The notes under the pieces were generated by a model. It ran no database searches. It saw nothing but the letters and a program-made list of their open reading frames with translations, and was not told the DNA's origin. The translations under genes and the position numbers were made by a program. Positions 23,125 through 31,217 of a DNA stretch of 40,062 nucleotides are shown here, in pieces. This stretch comes from Ignavibacteria bacterium (GTDB lineage: Bacteria; Bacteroidota; Ignavibacteria; Ignavibacteriales; Ignavibacteriaceae). The stretch is taken from the NCBI GenBank assembly GCA_030693705.1, contig JAUYAB010000097.1, forward strand, positions 1 to 40,062, given 5' to 3'. Numbering within the stretch: position 1 is the first letter of the stretch; each line of letters begins with the position of its first letter.

Positions 23125-24627
23125 ATGAAAACCAAATTGATCTCTGTTTTTATAATTACCCAATTAACATTTACCACGCTCTTTGCAACCGGAGGGACAA
23201 AACTCCTTGGCTATGATGCAAAAACTGCCGGACGTGCTGGAGTTAGCTTTGCTTTATTTGACAGCCCGACGTTAATGATGACAAATCCTGCAGGTATTTC
23301 TTTTATCGGAAAATCTGTTCTTGATGCAAATTTTTCTTTGATGATTCCTTCAGTTGGATTTACTAATAGTATTAATCCTGATGCTAAAGGGGAGACAAAT
23401 TATTTTCCAATGCCAAGTGTAGGATATATCAATTCAAATAAAGATTGTGATTTTACCTGGGGTTTGGGTTTATATACTCAAGGTGGCATGGGAGCGGATT
23501 TCAAATTAAATCATGCTCTTTATAAAAATCAAGACGGCTCTTACAATCCGCAGGAATATCATTCTCAATTAGCAGTTATGCAATTTGGACCAAGTGTCGC
23601 TTATAAAATTGCCCCAGATTTTTCTGTTGGTGTTTCCGTAAGTTTGCTTTATAGTACATTAGAATTTAAAATGCCTTATAGTTTATCTCCTTCCGTAATG
23701 AAAGGCGTGGTTAATCCATCAACCGGAATGACATTTGGCGATATGTTTTCCGCACCTCCTTCAGCAGGTGGATTTGGGTACAACGAAGTTACTGCCTTAG
23801 CAGATATGAAAGAATTAAGCGCTTTCGGTTTTGAAGGAAAAATCGGGTTTGCATATAAGTTGAATGATCAAGTCGCGTTTGGTTTAAGCTACACATCCGC
23901 TTCAACATTAACATATAAAAATGGTAAAGCTACAATGGATATGACTGCCCAACTGAACGATGCTTTTGGAAAAGCTGTTCAGGGCGCCATGAGCCAGGGA
24001 ATGTCTCAAGCTGATGCTCAAGCGGCAGTAATGGGACAATTTGCCGGCATGGGTATTGATCTTTCCAAAGGTGCGGTTGCCAATTATGATTTAAAAAACG
24101 AATTGAAATTACCCCAGATGATCGGTTTTGGAGCCTCGTATAAACCATCTGATAAACTTTCTTTAGCTTTAGATTTACAATGGGCAAATTGGAAAAAAGC
24201 TTTTGATAAAATGTCCATCTCTCTTTCAAACGGAAATAATGCAAACATCAACACCATGTTAGGTAACGATGGAAATTTCACTCTTGATTTTCCAATGGAT
24301 TGGAAAGATGCAATTATGGTTCGTTTAGGTGCAGAATATGTTTTAAATGAAGTTGTTACTCTCCGCGGCGGTTATGCCTATGGAAGCAATCCCGTGCCGT
24401 CTTCAACTGTTTTCCCGGTTTTTCCTGCAATCGTAGAAAACCATATAACGGTTGGCGGAAGTTATAAATTGACCAACAATTTTTCAGTAAATGCCGCTTA
24501 TGAATTAGTATTGAATAAAGATTTATCGGCTGATCCGGTAAGTAAAATTGCAAGTGAGTATAACAACAGCGTTAGCTCACTTTCGGAAAATCTGTTTCAT
24601 CTTTCAGTCTCCTATGCTTTTAATTAA
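23125..24627 (+). CDS. FadL/OmpP1-family outer-membrane channel
   Basis: A 500-residue exported protein. The signal sequence ends near LFATGG, and the mature protein opens with GYDAKTAGRAGVSFALFDSPTLMMTNPAGIS, the FadL hatch region with its conserved NPA motif. Alternating beta strands follow to a C-terminal FHLSVSYAFN ending in an aromatic residue, as outer-membrane barrels do. FadL proteins move hydrophobic molecules across the outer membrane. The position upstream of a cytochrome and YeeE-type transporters suggests a hydrophobic sulfur species or another apolar substrate, but this is a guess from context. The long Met/Gly/Gln-rich loop (~residues 275-315) is unusual. Confidence 0.85.
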   Translation: MKTKLISVFIITQLTFTTLFATGGTKLLGYDAKTAGRAGVSFALFDSPTLMMTNPAGISFIGKSVLDANFSLMIPSVGFTNSINPDAKGETNYFPMPSVGYINSNKDCDFTWGLGLYTQGGMGADFKLNHALYKNQDGSYNPQEYHSQLAVMQFGPSVAYKIAPDFSVGVSVSLLYSTLEFKMPYSLSPSVMKGVVNPSTGMTFGDMFSAPPSAGGFGYNEVTALADMKELSAFGFEGKIGFAYKLNDQVAFGLSYTSASTLTYKNGKATMDMTAQLNDAFGKAVQGAMSQGMSQADAQAAVMGQFAGMGIDLSKGAVANYDLKNELKLPQMIGFGASYKPSDKLSLALDLQWANWKKAFDKMSISLSNGNNANINTMLGNDGNFTLDFPMDWKDAIMVRLGAEYVLNEVVTLRGGYAYGSNPVPSSTVFPVFPAIVENHITVGGSYKLTNNFSVNAAYELVLNKDLSADPVSKIASEYNNSVSSLSENLFHLSVSYAFN

Positions 24628-24645
24628 TAAATAGAAACAGGTAAT

Positions 24646-24675
24646 TTTGAAAAGTACATTTGTTTTTTATTTTTG
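24646..24675 (+). promoter_or_regulatory. -33/-7 promoter of the octaheme cytochrome gene
   Basis: TTTG at 24646-24649, 18 bp, TATTTTTG at 24668-24675 (perfect -7). The predicted start is near 24682, about 60 nt before the start codon. Confidence 0.6.
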
Positions 24676-24689
24676 AAAAAATGTACTTT
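24651..24689. promoter_or_regulatory. Palindrome spanning the octaheme gene promoter
   Basis: AAAGTACATTT (24651-24661) and AAATGTACTTT (24679-24689) are perfect 11-bp inverted arms with 17 bp between them. The arms enclose the -7 element and extend to the predicted transcription start, where a bound protein would block or activate initiation. Read as RNA it could be a hairpin, but it lacks a following T-run, so terminator function for the FadL gene is less likely. Confidence 0.6.
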
Positions 24690-24740
24690 CCAAAACTTTT
24701 TGTAAGGTAAAATAAACTAGAAAAAAAATAAGATAATAAA

Positions 24741-26315
24741 ATGAAAAAAATAGTTATTCCATTAGTTTTAATCGGATTAGTGATAATCAGCGCGATCAGT
24801 TTTCTAACCTCGAAGGGTACCGAGCAAACAAAACTGATGGTGTTAAAAGAGCAATTCGATAAAAAAGCTGTTCAACATGTAGACCACACTCAATTCACAG
24901 AATTGAAGAAAAAATTCACTTCTCCCCGGCAAGTAACTGAAGCATGTATCGCTTGCCATAATGGAAGAGCGCAAGAAATTATGCAATCCAATCACTGGAA
25001 TTGGGAAAAAGCCGAATATGTTAAAGATCGCGGTATTGTTTATCTCGGTAAAAAGAATGCGATCAACAATTTCTGCATCGGTACCGAAGGAAATGAGATG
25101 AGCTGTGCCAAATGCCATGTTGGTTACGGCATGAGTTCATCTAAAGATTTCAATTATCAGGACGAAAGCAACATCGATTGCCTTGTTTGCCATGATAATT
25201 CCGAAACGTATGCGAAGGCTCAAGAAAAAGGCGGCGCTCCCGATCCAAGCGTTGATTTGGCGAATGTAGCTCAACACGTTGGCAAACCGAAAAGATCAAA
25301 CTGCGGCGTTTGTCATTTCTTTGGAGGTGGCGGTAATAACGTAAAGCATGGCGATCTTGAAAAATCGATGTTCGAACCAACCAAAACTGTTGATGTTCAT
25401 ATGGGAACAGATGGAATGAATCTCCAATGCGTTGATTGCCACAAGACTGAGAACCACATGATCAGCGGAAAAATGTATTCACTTTCTTCGATGAATAGAA
25501 ACCGCACTTTGTGCGAGGATTGCCACACCGAAAGTCCGCATGACGACGCAATCTTAAATAAACATACGCTTAAAGTCGCTTGCCAGACGTGTCATATCCC
25601 TACGTACGCAAAAGTAAACGCTACAAAACTTGCATGGGATTGGTCAACTGCCGGAAAATTAAAAGATGGAAAACCGTATGAAATTGATGACGCAGCAGGA
25701 AATCATACTTACCTATCAATTAAAGGAAATTTTACCTGGGGGAAAAATCTTAAACCGGATTATGTCTGGTTTAACGGTACGGCAGGGCATTATCTGTTAG
25801 GAGATAAAGTTGCCGACACTACCAAACCGTTAGTGTTAAATCCTCTTTATGGTTCTTACAATGATGTTGATTCAAAAATAATTCCTGTAAAAATACATCG
25901 TGCACGGCAGCCGTTTGATCCGGTAAATAAAATTATCATTCAACCAAAACTGTACGCGGAGAAAGTTGGGGAAGGCGCATTGTGGAAGGATTTCAACTGG
26001 GAAACCGCTTCTGAAGTTGGAATGAAAGATGTGAATCTTCCCTTCAGCGGAAAAGTTTCTTTTTTAAAAACAGAAATGTACTGGCCGGTAAATCACATGG
26101 TTTCTAAAAAAGAAAATACCGTGAAGTGTAATGAATGCCATACCAGGAATAACAGCCGCTTAGCCGGATTAAATGATTTCTATATGCCCGCTAGAGATTA
26201 CAGTCCCTTCATAGAGACTGCCGGGAAATTAGTATTGTTACTCTCATTTCTGCTTGTTCTTATTCACGGCGGATTTAGATTTTTTTCTTCACGCAAAATG
26301 AAAAAAAGAGGATGA
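24741..26315 (+). CDS. Octaheme c-type cytochrome, tetrathionate reductase family
   Basis: A 524-residue periplasmic protein with eight CxxCH heme sites starting at residues 69, 122, 147, 188, 230, 258, 281 and 463. It has an N-terminal signal/anchor helix (IVIPLVLIGLVIISAISFL) and a C-terminal transmembrane helix (~495-512). The arrangement of seven hemes in the first 285 residues and one near the end fits the octaheme tetrathionate reductase (OTR) family. Characterised members reduce tetrathionate and also nitrite or hydroxylamine in vitro, so the natural substrate is uncertain. The next gene, a cytochrome b, is the likely quinol-side electron donor. The gene has its own promoter and operator-like palindrome. 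Confidence 0.93.
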   Translation: MKKIVIPLVLIGLVIISAISFLTSKGTEQTKLMVLKEQFDKKAVQHVDHTQFTELKKKFTSPRQVTEACIACHNGRAQEIMQSNHWNWEKAEYVKDRGIVYLGKKNAINNFCIGTEGNEMSCAKCHVGYGMSSSKDFNYQDESNIDCLVCHDNSETYAKAQEKGGAPDPSVDLANVAQHVGKPKRSNCGVCHFFGGGGNNVKHGDLEKSMFEPTKTVDVHMGTDGMNLQCVDCHKTENHMISGKMYSLSSMNRNRTLCEDCHTESPHDDAILNKHTLKVACQTCHIPTYAKVNATKLAWDWSTAGKLKDGKPYEIDDAAGNHTYLSIKGNFTWGKNLKPDYVWFNGTAGHYLLGDKVADTTKPLVLNPLYGSYNDVDSKIIPVKIHRARQPFDPVNKIIIQPKLYAEKVGEGALWKDFNWETASEVGMKDVNLPFSGKVSFLKTEMYWPVNHMVSKKENTVKCNECHTRNNSRLAGLNDFYMPARDYSPFIETAGKLVLLLSFLLVLIHGGFRFFSSRKMKKRG

Positions 26316-26317
26316 TT

Positions 26318-26983
26318 ATGAAACAGAAAGTATATATCTATCGGTCATTCGAAAGATTCTGGCACTGGATGCAAGCGTTAAGTATTTTCTTTTTAGCTGC
26401 AACCGGATTTGAGATTCACGGTTCATTTACATTTTTCGGTTATCAAAATGCCGTTAAGTACCATAACATTGCTGCCTATACGTTTATCGTATTGATCGTG
26501 TTTGCAATTTTTTGGCACTTTACAACCGGCGAGTGGAGGCAATATCTTCCGACAACAAAACATCTAAAAGCTCAAATAAATTTTTATTTGATCGGAATAT
26601 TTCAAAACGCTCCTCATCCTACAAAAAAAACGGTGTTGAGTAAGTTGAATCCCTTACAAAAATTAACCTATCTCGCATTGAAGATTCTTGTAATTCCCAC
26701 GATGGTAATTTCCGGTTTACTTTACATGTTCTACCGCTATCCGCAAAAAGGAATGATTGAAGGATTAAACATTGGTACGATAGAAGTGATCGCACTGTTC
26801 CACACGGCTGCGGCATTTCTTCTGGTCGCTTTTATCATTGTACATTTATATTTGATGACAACCGGTTCAACCATCACATCAAACTTAAAAGCGATGATTA
26901 CCGGCTATGAAGAGTTGGAAGATGCTCACGGAAACCACGAGAGCGAAAATTTGAAAAACGATAAAAAAGAAGTTGAGGCTTAA
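26318..26983 (+). CDS. Membrane cytochrome b (thiosulfate-reductase/hydrogenase cytochrome b type)
   Basis: A 221-residue protein with about four transmembrane helices. Histidines suited to heme ligation lie in the helices: H16 (FWHWMQ), H67 (FWHFTT), H162 (FHTAAA) and H176 (VHLYLM). This is the di-heme cytochrome b561-like fold that takes electrons from the quinol pool. The upstream gene's stop overlaps an ATG at 26312, but AGAGG is better spaced to ATG 26318, so the latter is chosen. It should pass electrons to, or take them from, the octaheme cytochrome. The C-terminus is a charged cytosolic tail. Confidence 0.86.
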   Translation: MKQKVYIYRSFERFWHWMQALSIFFLAATGFEIHGSFTFFGYQNAVKYHNIAAYTFIVLIVFAIFWHFTTGEWRQYLPTTKHLKAQINFYLIGIFQNAPHPTKKTVLSKLNPLQKLTYLALKILVIPTMVISGLLYMFYRYPQKGMIEGLNIGTIEVIALFHTAAAFLLVAFIIVHLYLMTTGSTITSNLKAMITGYEELEDAHGNHESENLKNDKKEVEA

Positions 26984-26984
26984 A

Positions 26985-27500
26985 ATGAATGAAACAAAAT
27001 ATATGAATCCCTACTTAGCAGGATTATTCCTCGGATTGATCTTACTCGTTACTATTTTTATAACAGGAAGAGGATTAGGCGCAAGCGGTGCGATCAAAAG
27101 TGCGGTTGTCGCCACTGTGCAAACAGTAACACCGTCTCATACAACTGACGCGAAATTCTATAAAGAATATAGTGAAGAGCATGGCGGAAGTCCTTTAAAA
27201 AATTGGCTCGTATTTGAAATGATCGGAGTAGTGATTGGCGCATTTATTTCCGGATTAATTTCAAACCGGCTAAAATTTAAACTGGAACATTCTCCCAAGT
27301 CGACCGCTAAAATTAGAATTGCAGGAGCAATCGTTGGTGGTGCCTTATTTGGATTTGGCGCTCAACTCGGCAGAGGCTGTACCAGTGGCGCAGCATTAAG
27401 CGGAATGGCGGTTCTTTCCACAGGTGGACTAATCACCATGGCGGCAATTTTTGGCGGAGCTTACGCGTTCGCTTATTTCTTCAGAAAACTTTGGATATAG
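26985..27500 (+). CDS. YeeE/YedE-family transporter half, N-terminal partner
   Basis: A 171-residue membrane protein with about four helices. Residues ~125-160 carry GFGAQLGRGCTSGAALSGMAV, matching the conserved GxGCTSG motif whose cysteine (here C132) contacts thiosulfate in the YeeE/TsuA family. E. coli YeeE is a full-length thiosulfate importer; here the fold is split into two adjacent genes. ATG 26985 lies 1 nt after the previous stop. Confidence 0.88.
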   Translation: MNETKYMNPYLAGLFLGLILLVTIFITGRGLGASGAIKSAVVATVQTVTPSHTTDAKFYKEYSEEHGGSPLKNWLVFEMIGVVIGAFISGLISNRLKFKLEHSPKSTAKIRIAGAIVGGALFGFGAQLGRGCTSGAALSGMAVLSTGGLITMAAIFGGAYAFAYFFRKLWI

Positions 27501-27516
27501 GAAAGGAGTTTATATT

Positions 27517-28719
27517 ATGGGACCTTTAGTTCCCGATGTAATTGGAAATGAATTAAACTTTGTGGTTGCAATTTTTGTTGGTATAGCGTTTGGGTTTATT
27601 CTCGAACAAGCCGGATTTTCAACCTCAAAAAAACTTGTCGGTCTGTTTTACGGATACGACTTCACCGTATTAAGAGTTTTCTTTACAGCCGGTTTAGTTG
27701 CAATGATTGGCGTTATCGCTTTTGATCATTGGGGTTTGCTTGATATTAGTCTCGTTTACATTAATCCCACTTTTCTTTGGTCGGCAATTGTCGGCGGATT
27801 AATTATGGGATTAGGATTTGTTATCGGTGGCTTTTGTCCCGGTACAAGTGTGTGTGCTGCAGCTATCGGAAAAGTTGATGCGATGATCTTTGTCGGCGGT
27901 TCCTTTTTGGGTGTTTTGATTTTCGGAGAAGGATATCCACTTTTTGAAAATCTTTACAAAGCCGCACCATGGGGAAATGTAAGAATTTTTGAAACGCTTG
28001 GAATGTCTCAATCACTTTTTGCTTTTCTCCTTACCATTGTAGCGGTAGGAGCTTTCTGGGCAACAACGATAATTGAAAATAAAATAAACGGGAAACCGAA
28101 TCCGGAGTTCAATTCTAAACCATTGTATTACGGATTAACCGGTTTAGCGTTGATCTTAGCCTTATCAGCATTTGCTTTACCGGAGAGAAGACAATCACTC
28201 TTAGCTGAAATAAATGATAGTCGTTTCGTTAATGGTTATCAAGTTGATGCCATGGATTGTGATGAGCTCGCATTCAATATTGTTGACAAAAATAAAAACT
28301 TGCAGATAATTGATATGCGGTCTCAGAAAGATTTTGATGCTATGACTTTACCAAATTCTACGCGTTTTACTTTAGAAAATCTTTTTGAAAAAAATGCTCA
28401 TAAATTATTAACAATTAAACATAAGCAAAATGTTTTTGTTGCCGATGATGAAGCTACAGAAAAGAAAGCCGCCGTACTTGCTAAAGAACTGGGCTATTCT
28501 GAAATCTATTTTCTTGAAGGTGGATTGAATCAATTCAGAAAAGATATTCTTAACTTTACGATGACGACAGCAGGTACTAATCAGCATGAAATAGATACGT
28601 ACCGGTTTAGAACAAAGGCTGCACAAGTGTTGCCGCAGCTCATCCAGGAATATAAACTAAAAATGGCAGCTTCAGGTCCGCAAATATCCAAACCTAAACG
28701 GGTTGTCGGCGGATGCTAA
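27517..28719 (+). CDS. YeeE/YedE-family transporter half fused to a cysteine-less rhodanese-like domain
   Basis: A 400-residue protein. Residues 1-220 hold about six transmembrane helices and the second YeeE motif, GGFCPGTSVCAAAIGKVD (C107 and C113). Residues ~243-345 look like a rhodanese fold (LQIIDMRSQKDFDAMTLPNS, then VFVADDEATEKKAAVLAKELGYSEIYFLEGG). The rhodanese active-site loop normally has Cys after the VVVYC strand; here it reads VFVADDEAT, so it cannot carry persulfide in the usual way. A cysteine ends the protein (VVGGC, C400). GGAG precedes the ATG at 27517; the longer frame from 27451 lies over the preceding gene. It probably moves a sulfur species with its neighbour and may use the dead rhodanese for binding or regulation. 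Confidence 0.88.
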   Translation: MGPLVPDVIGNELNFVVAIFVGIAFGFILEQAGFSTSKKLVGLFYGYDFTVLRVFFTAGLVAMIGVIAFDHWGLLDISLVYINPTFLWSAIVGGLIMGLGFVIGGFCPGTSVCAAAIGKVDAMIFVGGSFLGVLIFGEGYPLFENLYKAAPWGNVRIFETLGMSQSLFAFLLTIVAVGAFWATTIIENKINGKPNPEFNSKPLYYGLTGLALILALSAFALPERRQSLLAEINDSRFVNGYQVDAMDCDELAFNIVDKNKNLQIIDMRSQKDFDAMTLPNSTRFTLENLFEKNAHKLLTIKHKQNVFVADDEATEKKAAVLAKELGYSEIYFLEGGLNQFRKDILNFTMTTAGTNQHEIDTYRFRTKAAQVLPQLIQEYKLKMAASGPQISKPKRVVGGC

Positions 28720-28763
28720 TGATTGCAAGATTGAAAAAATAAAAGAAAAGCTGAAATAAGAAG

Positions 28764-28790
28764 AAACCCCGAAATCTCTCGGGGTTTTTT
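28764..28790 (+). terminator. Strong terminator of the sulfur/redox module
   Basis: AAACCCCGA and TCGGGGTTT form a 9-bp stem around a 6-nt loop, followed by a T-run. It separates the YeeE-rhodanese gene from coaE. Confidence 0.9.
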
Positions 28791-28803
28791 CTTATTTTTC
28801 AGT

Positions 28804-29409
28804 ATGGAAAAGTTACTCAAAGTTGCAATTACCGGCGGAATTGGTTCGGGTAAATCTACGTTTGCAAATCTCATGCTCGCGAAAGGTTACCCGGTTATTA
28901 AAGCCGATATTTTAGCAAAGGAACTTTATGTAACTAACGAAGAATTAAAGCAAAAAGTTATTGCAGAATTTGGTGATGAGGTTTATCCCGATGGATCATT
29001 TGACAGAATAGCCCTCTACCAAAAAGCTTTTAGGGATGAAGAAAAAGTAAAAAAATTGAACGCTCTTGTTCATCCGGTTGTGATAAAAGAAATCAATAAG
29101 CTTATGTCATTTCACCAAAACGAGAAAATTGTTTTTGTTGAAGCTGCTCTGATATTTGAAGCAAACATGGAAAAACTTTTCGATTACGTTATCTTAATTA
29201 CCGCGGATGAAAAAATAAGAATCGACCGAACGATGAAAAGAGAAAACATCTCAAGCTACGAAGTTAAACAGCGGATGAAATACCAGATGCCGGATGAAAT
29301 AAAAAAAGAAAAATCCGATTTCACATTTTACAATGACGGAACTGTAGCAGAGTTAGAGCAAAAAGCCAACTTGCTTCTCCAATTATTATTAACTCAAGGA
29401 AATAATTAG
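28804..29409 (+). CDS. coaE: Dephospho-CoA kinase
   Basis: A 201-residue P-loop kinase that phosphorylates dephospho-CoA, the last step of CoA synthesis. The Walker A motif is GGIGSGKST (11-19). Other family landmarks are VIKADILAKELY (the CoA-binding DxxxR/K-like region), VHPVV, and FVEAALIFEANMEKLFDYVILI. Its start lies just after the terminator of the sulfur module, and pheA begins 2 nt after its stop. Confidence 0.94.
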   Translation: MEKLLKVAITGGIGSGKSTFANLMLAKGYPVIKADILAKELYVTNEELKQKVIAEFGDEVYPDGSFDRIALYQKAFRDEEKVKKLNALVHPVVIKEINKLMSFHQNEKIVFVEAALIFEANMEKLFDYVILITADEKIRIDRTMKRENISSYEVKQRMKYQMPDEIKKEKSDFTFYNDGTVAELEQKANLLLQLLLTQGNN

Positions 29410-29411
29410 CG

Positions 29412-30242
29412 ATGAAAATTGCCTTCCAGGGTGAGCATGGCGCTTTTAGCGAAGTTGCCGCAAAAAAGTTTTTTGGTGATAAAATAGAGACGATACCGTC
29501 TTATGCATTTGCCGATGTATTTGAAAAAGTCGAGAACAAGCAAGTCCGGTTTGGAGTTATACCGATCGAGAACTCTCTTTACGGCAGCGTGTTTGACACT
29601 TACGACCTTTTGCTAAAATCTAATTTAAGTGTTGTCGGTGAGTTACAGCTTCAAATAAATCATCATTTGCTTGCAAAAAGGCATTTGGAATTAGCAGAAA
29701 TAACAAAAGTATATTCTCATCCGCAGGCGTTAGGGCAGTGCTCGGAGTTCCTTAAGACTCTAAAGAATGCTGAAATACTACCTTCGTATGATACTGCCGG
29801 CTCCGCTCTTACCTTACTTAAACATAATGGCGACCCGGTTGCAATTGTGGCAAGTAAAGAAGCTGCCGAAGTTTATCAATTAAAAATTCTTAAAAAGCAT
29901 ATCCAAAATAATTCCGAGAACTACACCCGGTTTTTAATTATTGCAAAAAAACCTCTGTTGGAAGATTTCAAATCTCCCAAAACTTCAATTTGTTTTGAAC
30001 TGAAAAATATTCCGGGCGCTCTATTCAAAAGCTTAAGTGTCTTTGCATTAAGAGAGATCAATTTAGTTAAGATCGAATCGCGACCGATCCCCCACAAACC
30101 GTTTGAATACCGGTTTTATGCAGACTTTTTCGGAGATTTGCGTGAAGAGCGCATAAAGAACGCGCTGAAAAATCTCGAAGAAATCTCTCTTTCAATTAAA
30201 GTGTTCGGGACTTACGAAAAGGGAGAGGTTTATAAAAGCTGA
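29412..30242 (+). CDS. pheA: Prephenate dehydratase
   Basis: A 276-residue cytosolic protein that converts prephenate to phenylpyruvate. It starts KIAFQGEHGAFSEVAAKKFF, followed by FGVIPIENSLYGSVFDTYDLL and HPQALGQCSEFL, all characteristic of PheA. The N-terminal catalytic half is followed by a C-terminal ACT domain (~200-276) with the conserved ESRP segment (IESRPIPHKPFEYRFYADF) that binds phenylalanine for feedback inhibition. No chorismate mutase domain is fused here, although one is fused to another gene in this window. Confidence 0.95.
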   Translation: MKIAFQGEHGAFSEVAAKKFFGDKIETIPSYAFADVFEKVENKQVRFGVIPIENSLYGSVFDTYDLLLKSNLSVVGELQLQINHHLLAKRHLELAEITKVYSHPQALGQCSEFLKTLKNAEILPSYDTAGSALTLLKHNGDPVAIVASKEAAEVYQLKILKKHIQNNSENYTRFLIIAKKPLLEDFKSPKTSICFELKNIPGALFKSLSVFALREINLVKIESRPIPHKPFEYRFYADFFGDLREERIKNALKNLEEISLSIKVFGTYEKGEVYKS

Positions 30243-30260
30243 CGATTTATTGCAAATGTT

Positions 30261-30291
30261 TTTGTTAGAAAATAATATACAGGTAATTTTA
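30261..30291 (+). promoter_or_regulatory. -33/-7 promoter of the proline dehydrogenase gene
   Basis: TTTG at 30261-30264, exactly 19 bp, TAATTTTA at 30284-30291 (one mismatch). Predicted start near 30298. Confidence 0.55.
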
Positions 30292-30314
30292 AGTAACAAT
30301 TTTATGGAGTTCTT

Positions 30315-31214
30315 GTGTCGTTAATCAATGAGCTTATCGTTTCTTTTGTACAGACTTTGCCAAAATCTGTTGTTAAAAAATTTTCCAACCGTTACATCGC
30401 GGGTGATTCACTTCAAGATGCTGTTCTTGTGGTTCAGGACTTAAATAGAAAAGGAATTCACGCGACCATTGATGTGCTCGGTGAAGCAATTACTACAAAA
30501 GAAGAAGCCACCGCTTCAAAGCAAGCTTGTTCAGATGTTTTGGACGCAATCAGAAAACTTCAATTAAAAGCGAACCTTTCGATAAAACCAACCCAGATGG
30601 GATTAAAACTTGATGAACAATTCGCATACCAGCAGGTACTTACCCTGGTTGAAAAAGCCAAAGGGATGCAAAACTTTGTCCGACTTGACATGGAAGATTC
30701 CACATGCACCGATGCAACTATTCGGCTTTTCAATAAATTACGGGAAACACATGATAATTGCGGAATTGTTGTTCAGGCTTATATGAGAAGAACGTTGAGC
30801 GATTTAATTTCGTTAAGCGCTTTAAAACCTAACGTTCGGTTGTGTAAAGGAATTTATATCGAACCGGTCTCGATCGCTTTTAAAGGAAAAGAAGAAATAA
30901 GGAAAAATTATTTAGATAACCTGAAGTGGATGTTCGAGAACAAACATTATGTCGGCATTGCAACGCATGATTCCTATCTTATTGATGAGGCGATAAATTT
31001 GATTCAAACATTAAAAATTCCGCGTGATGCTTTTGAATTTCAAATGCTGCTTGGTGTGCACGAAGATTTGAGAGATTACCTTGCTGAATCCGGTTACAAA
31101 GTTCGCATCTACGTTCCGTTCGGTAAAGACTGGTATTTATATTCGATCAGAAGACTGAAAGAAAATCCCAACGTTGCCGGGCAAATTGTGAAAAATCTTT
31201 TTTCACGACATTAA
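30315..31214 (+). CDS. Proline dehydrogenase (PutA/FadM-type, monofunctional)
   Basis: A 299-residue protein of the beta/alpha-barrel proline dehydrogenase family, oxidising proline to pyrroline-5-carboxylate with FAD. Visible landmarks are the barrel strand NFVRLDMEDSTCTD, GIVVQAYMRRTLSDL, RLCKGIY(I)EP, and the substrate/FAD segment FEFQMLLGVHEDLRDYL followed by VRIYVPFGKDWYLYSIRRLKENP. The GTG start at 30315 fits the TGGAGTTCTT ribosome binding site. It has its own promoter and is followed by tsaD after 3 nt. Confidence 0.93.
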   Translation: MSLINELIVSFVQTLPKSVVKKFSNRYIAGDSLQDAVLVVQDLNRKGIHATIDVLGEAITTKEEATASKQACSDVLDAIRKLQLKANLSIKPTQMGLKLDEQFAYQQVLTLVEKAKGMQNFVRLDMEDSTCTDATIRLFNKLRETHDNCGIVVQAYMRRTLSDLISLSALKPNVRLCKGIYIEPVSIAFKGKEEIRKNYLDNLKWMFENKHYVGIATHDSYLIDEAINLIQTLKIPRDAFEFQMLLGVHEDLRDYLAESGYKVRIYVPFGKDWYLYSIRRLKENPNVAGQIVKNLFSRH

Positions 31215-31217
31215 CTT

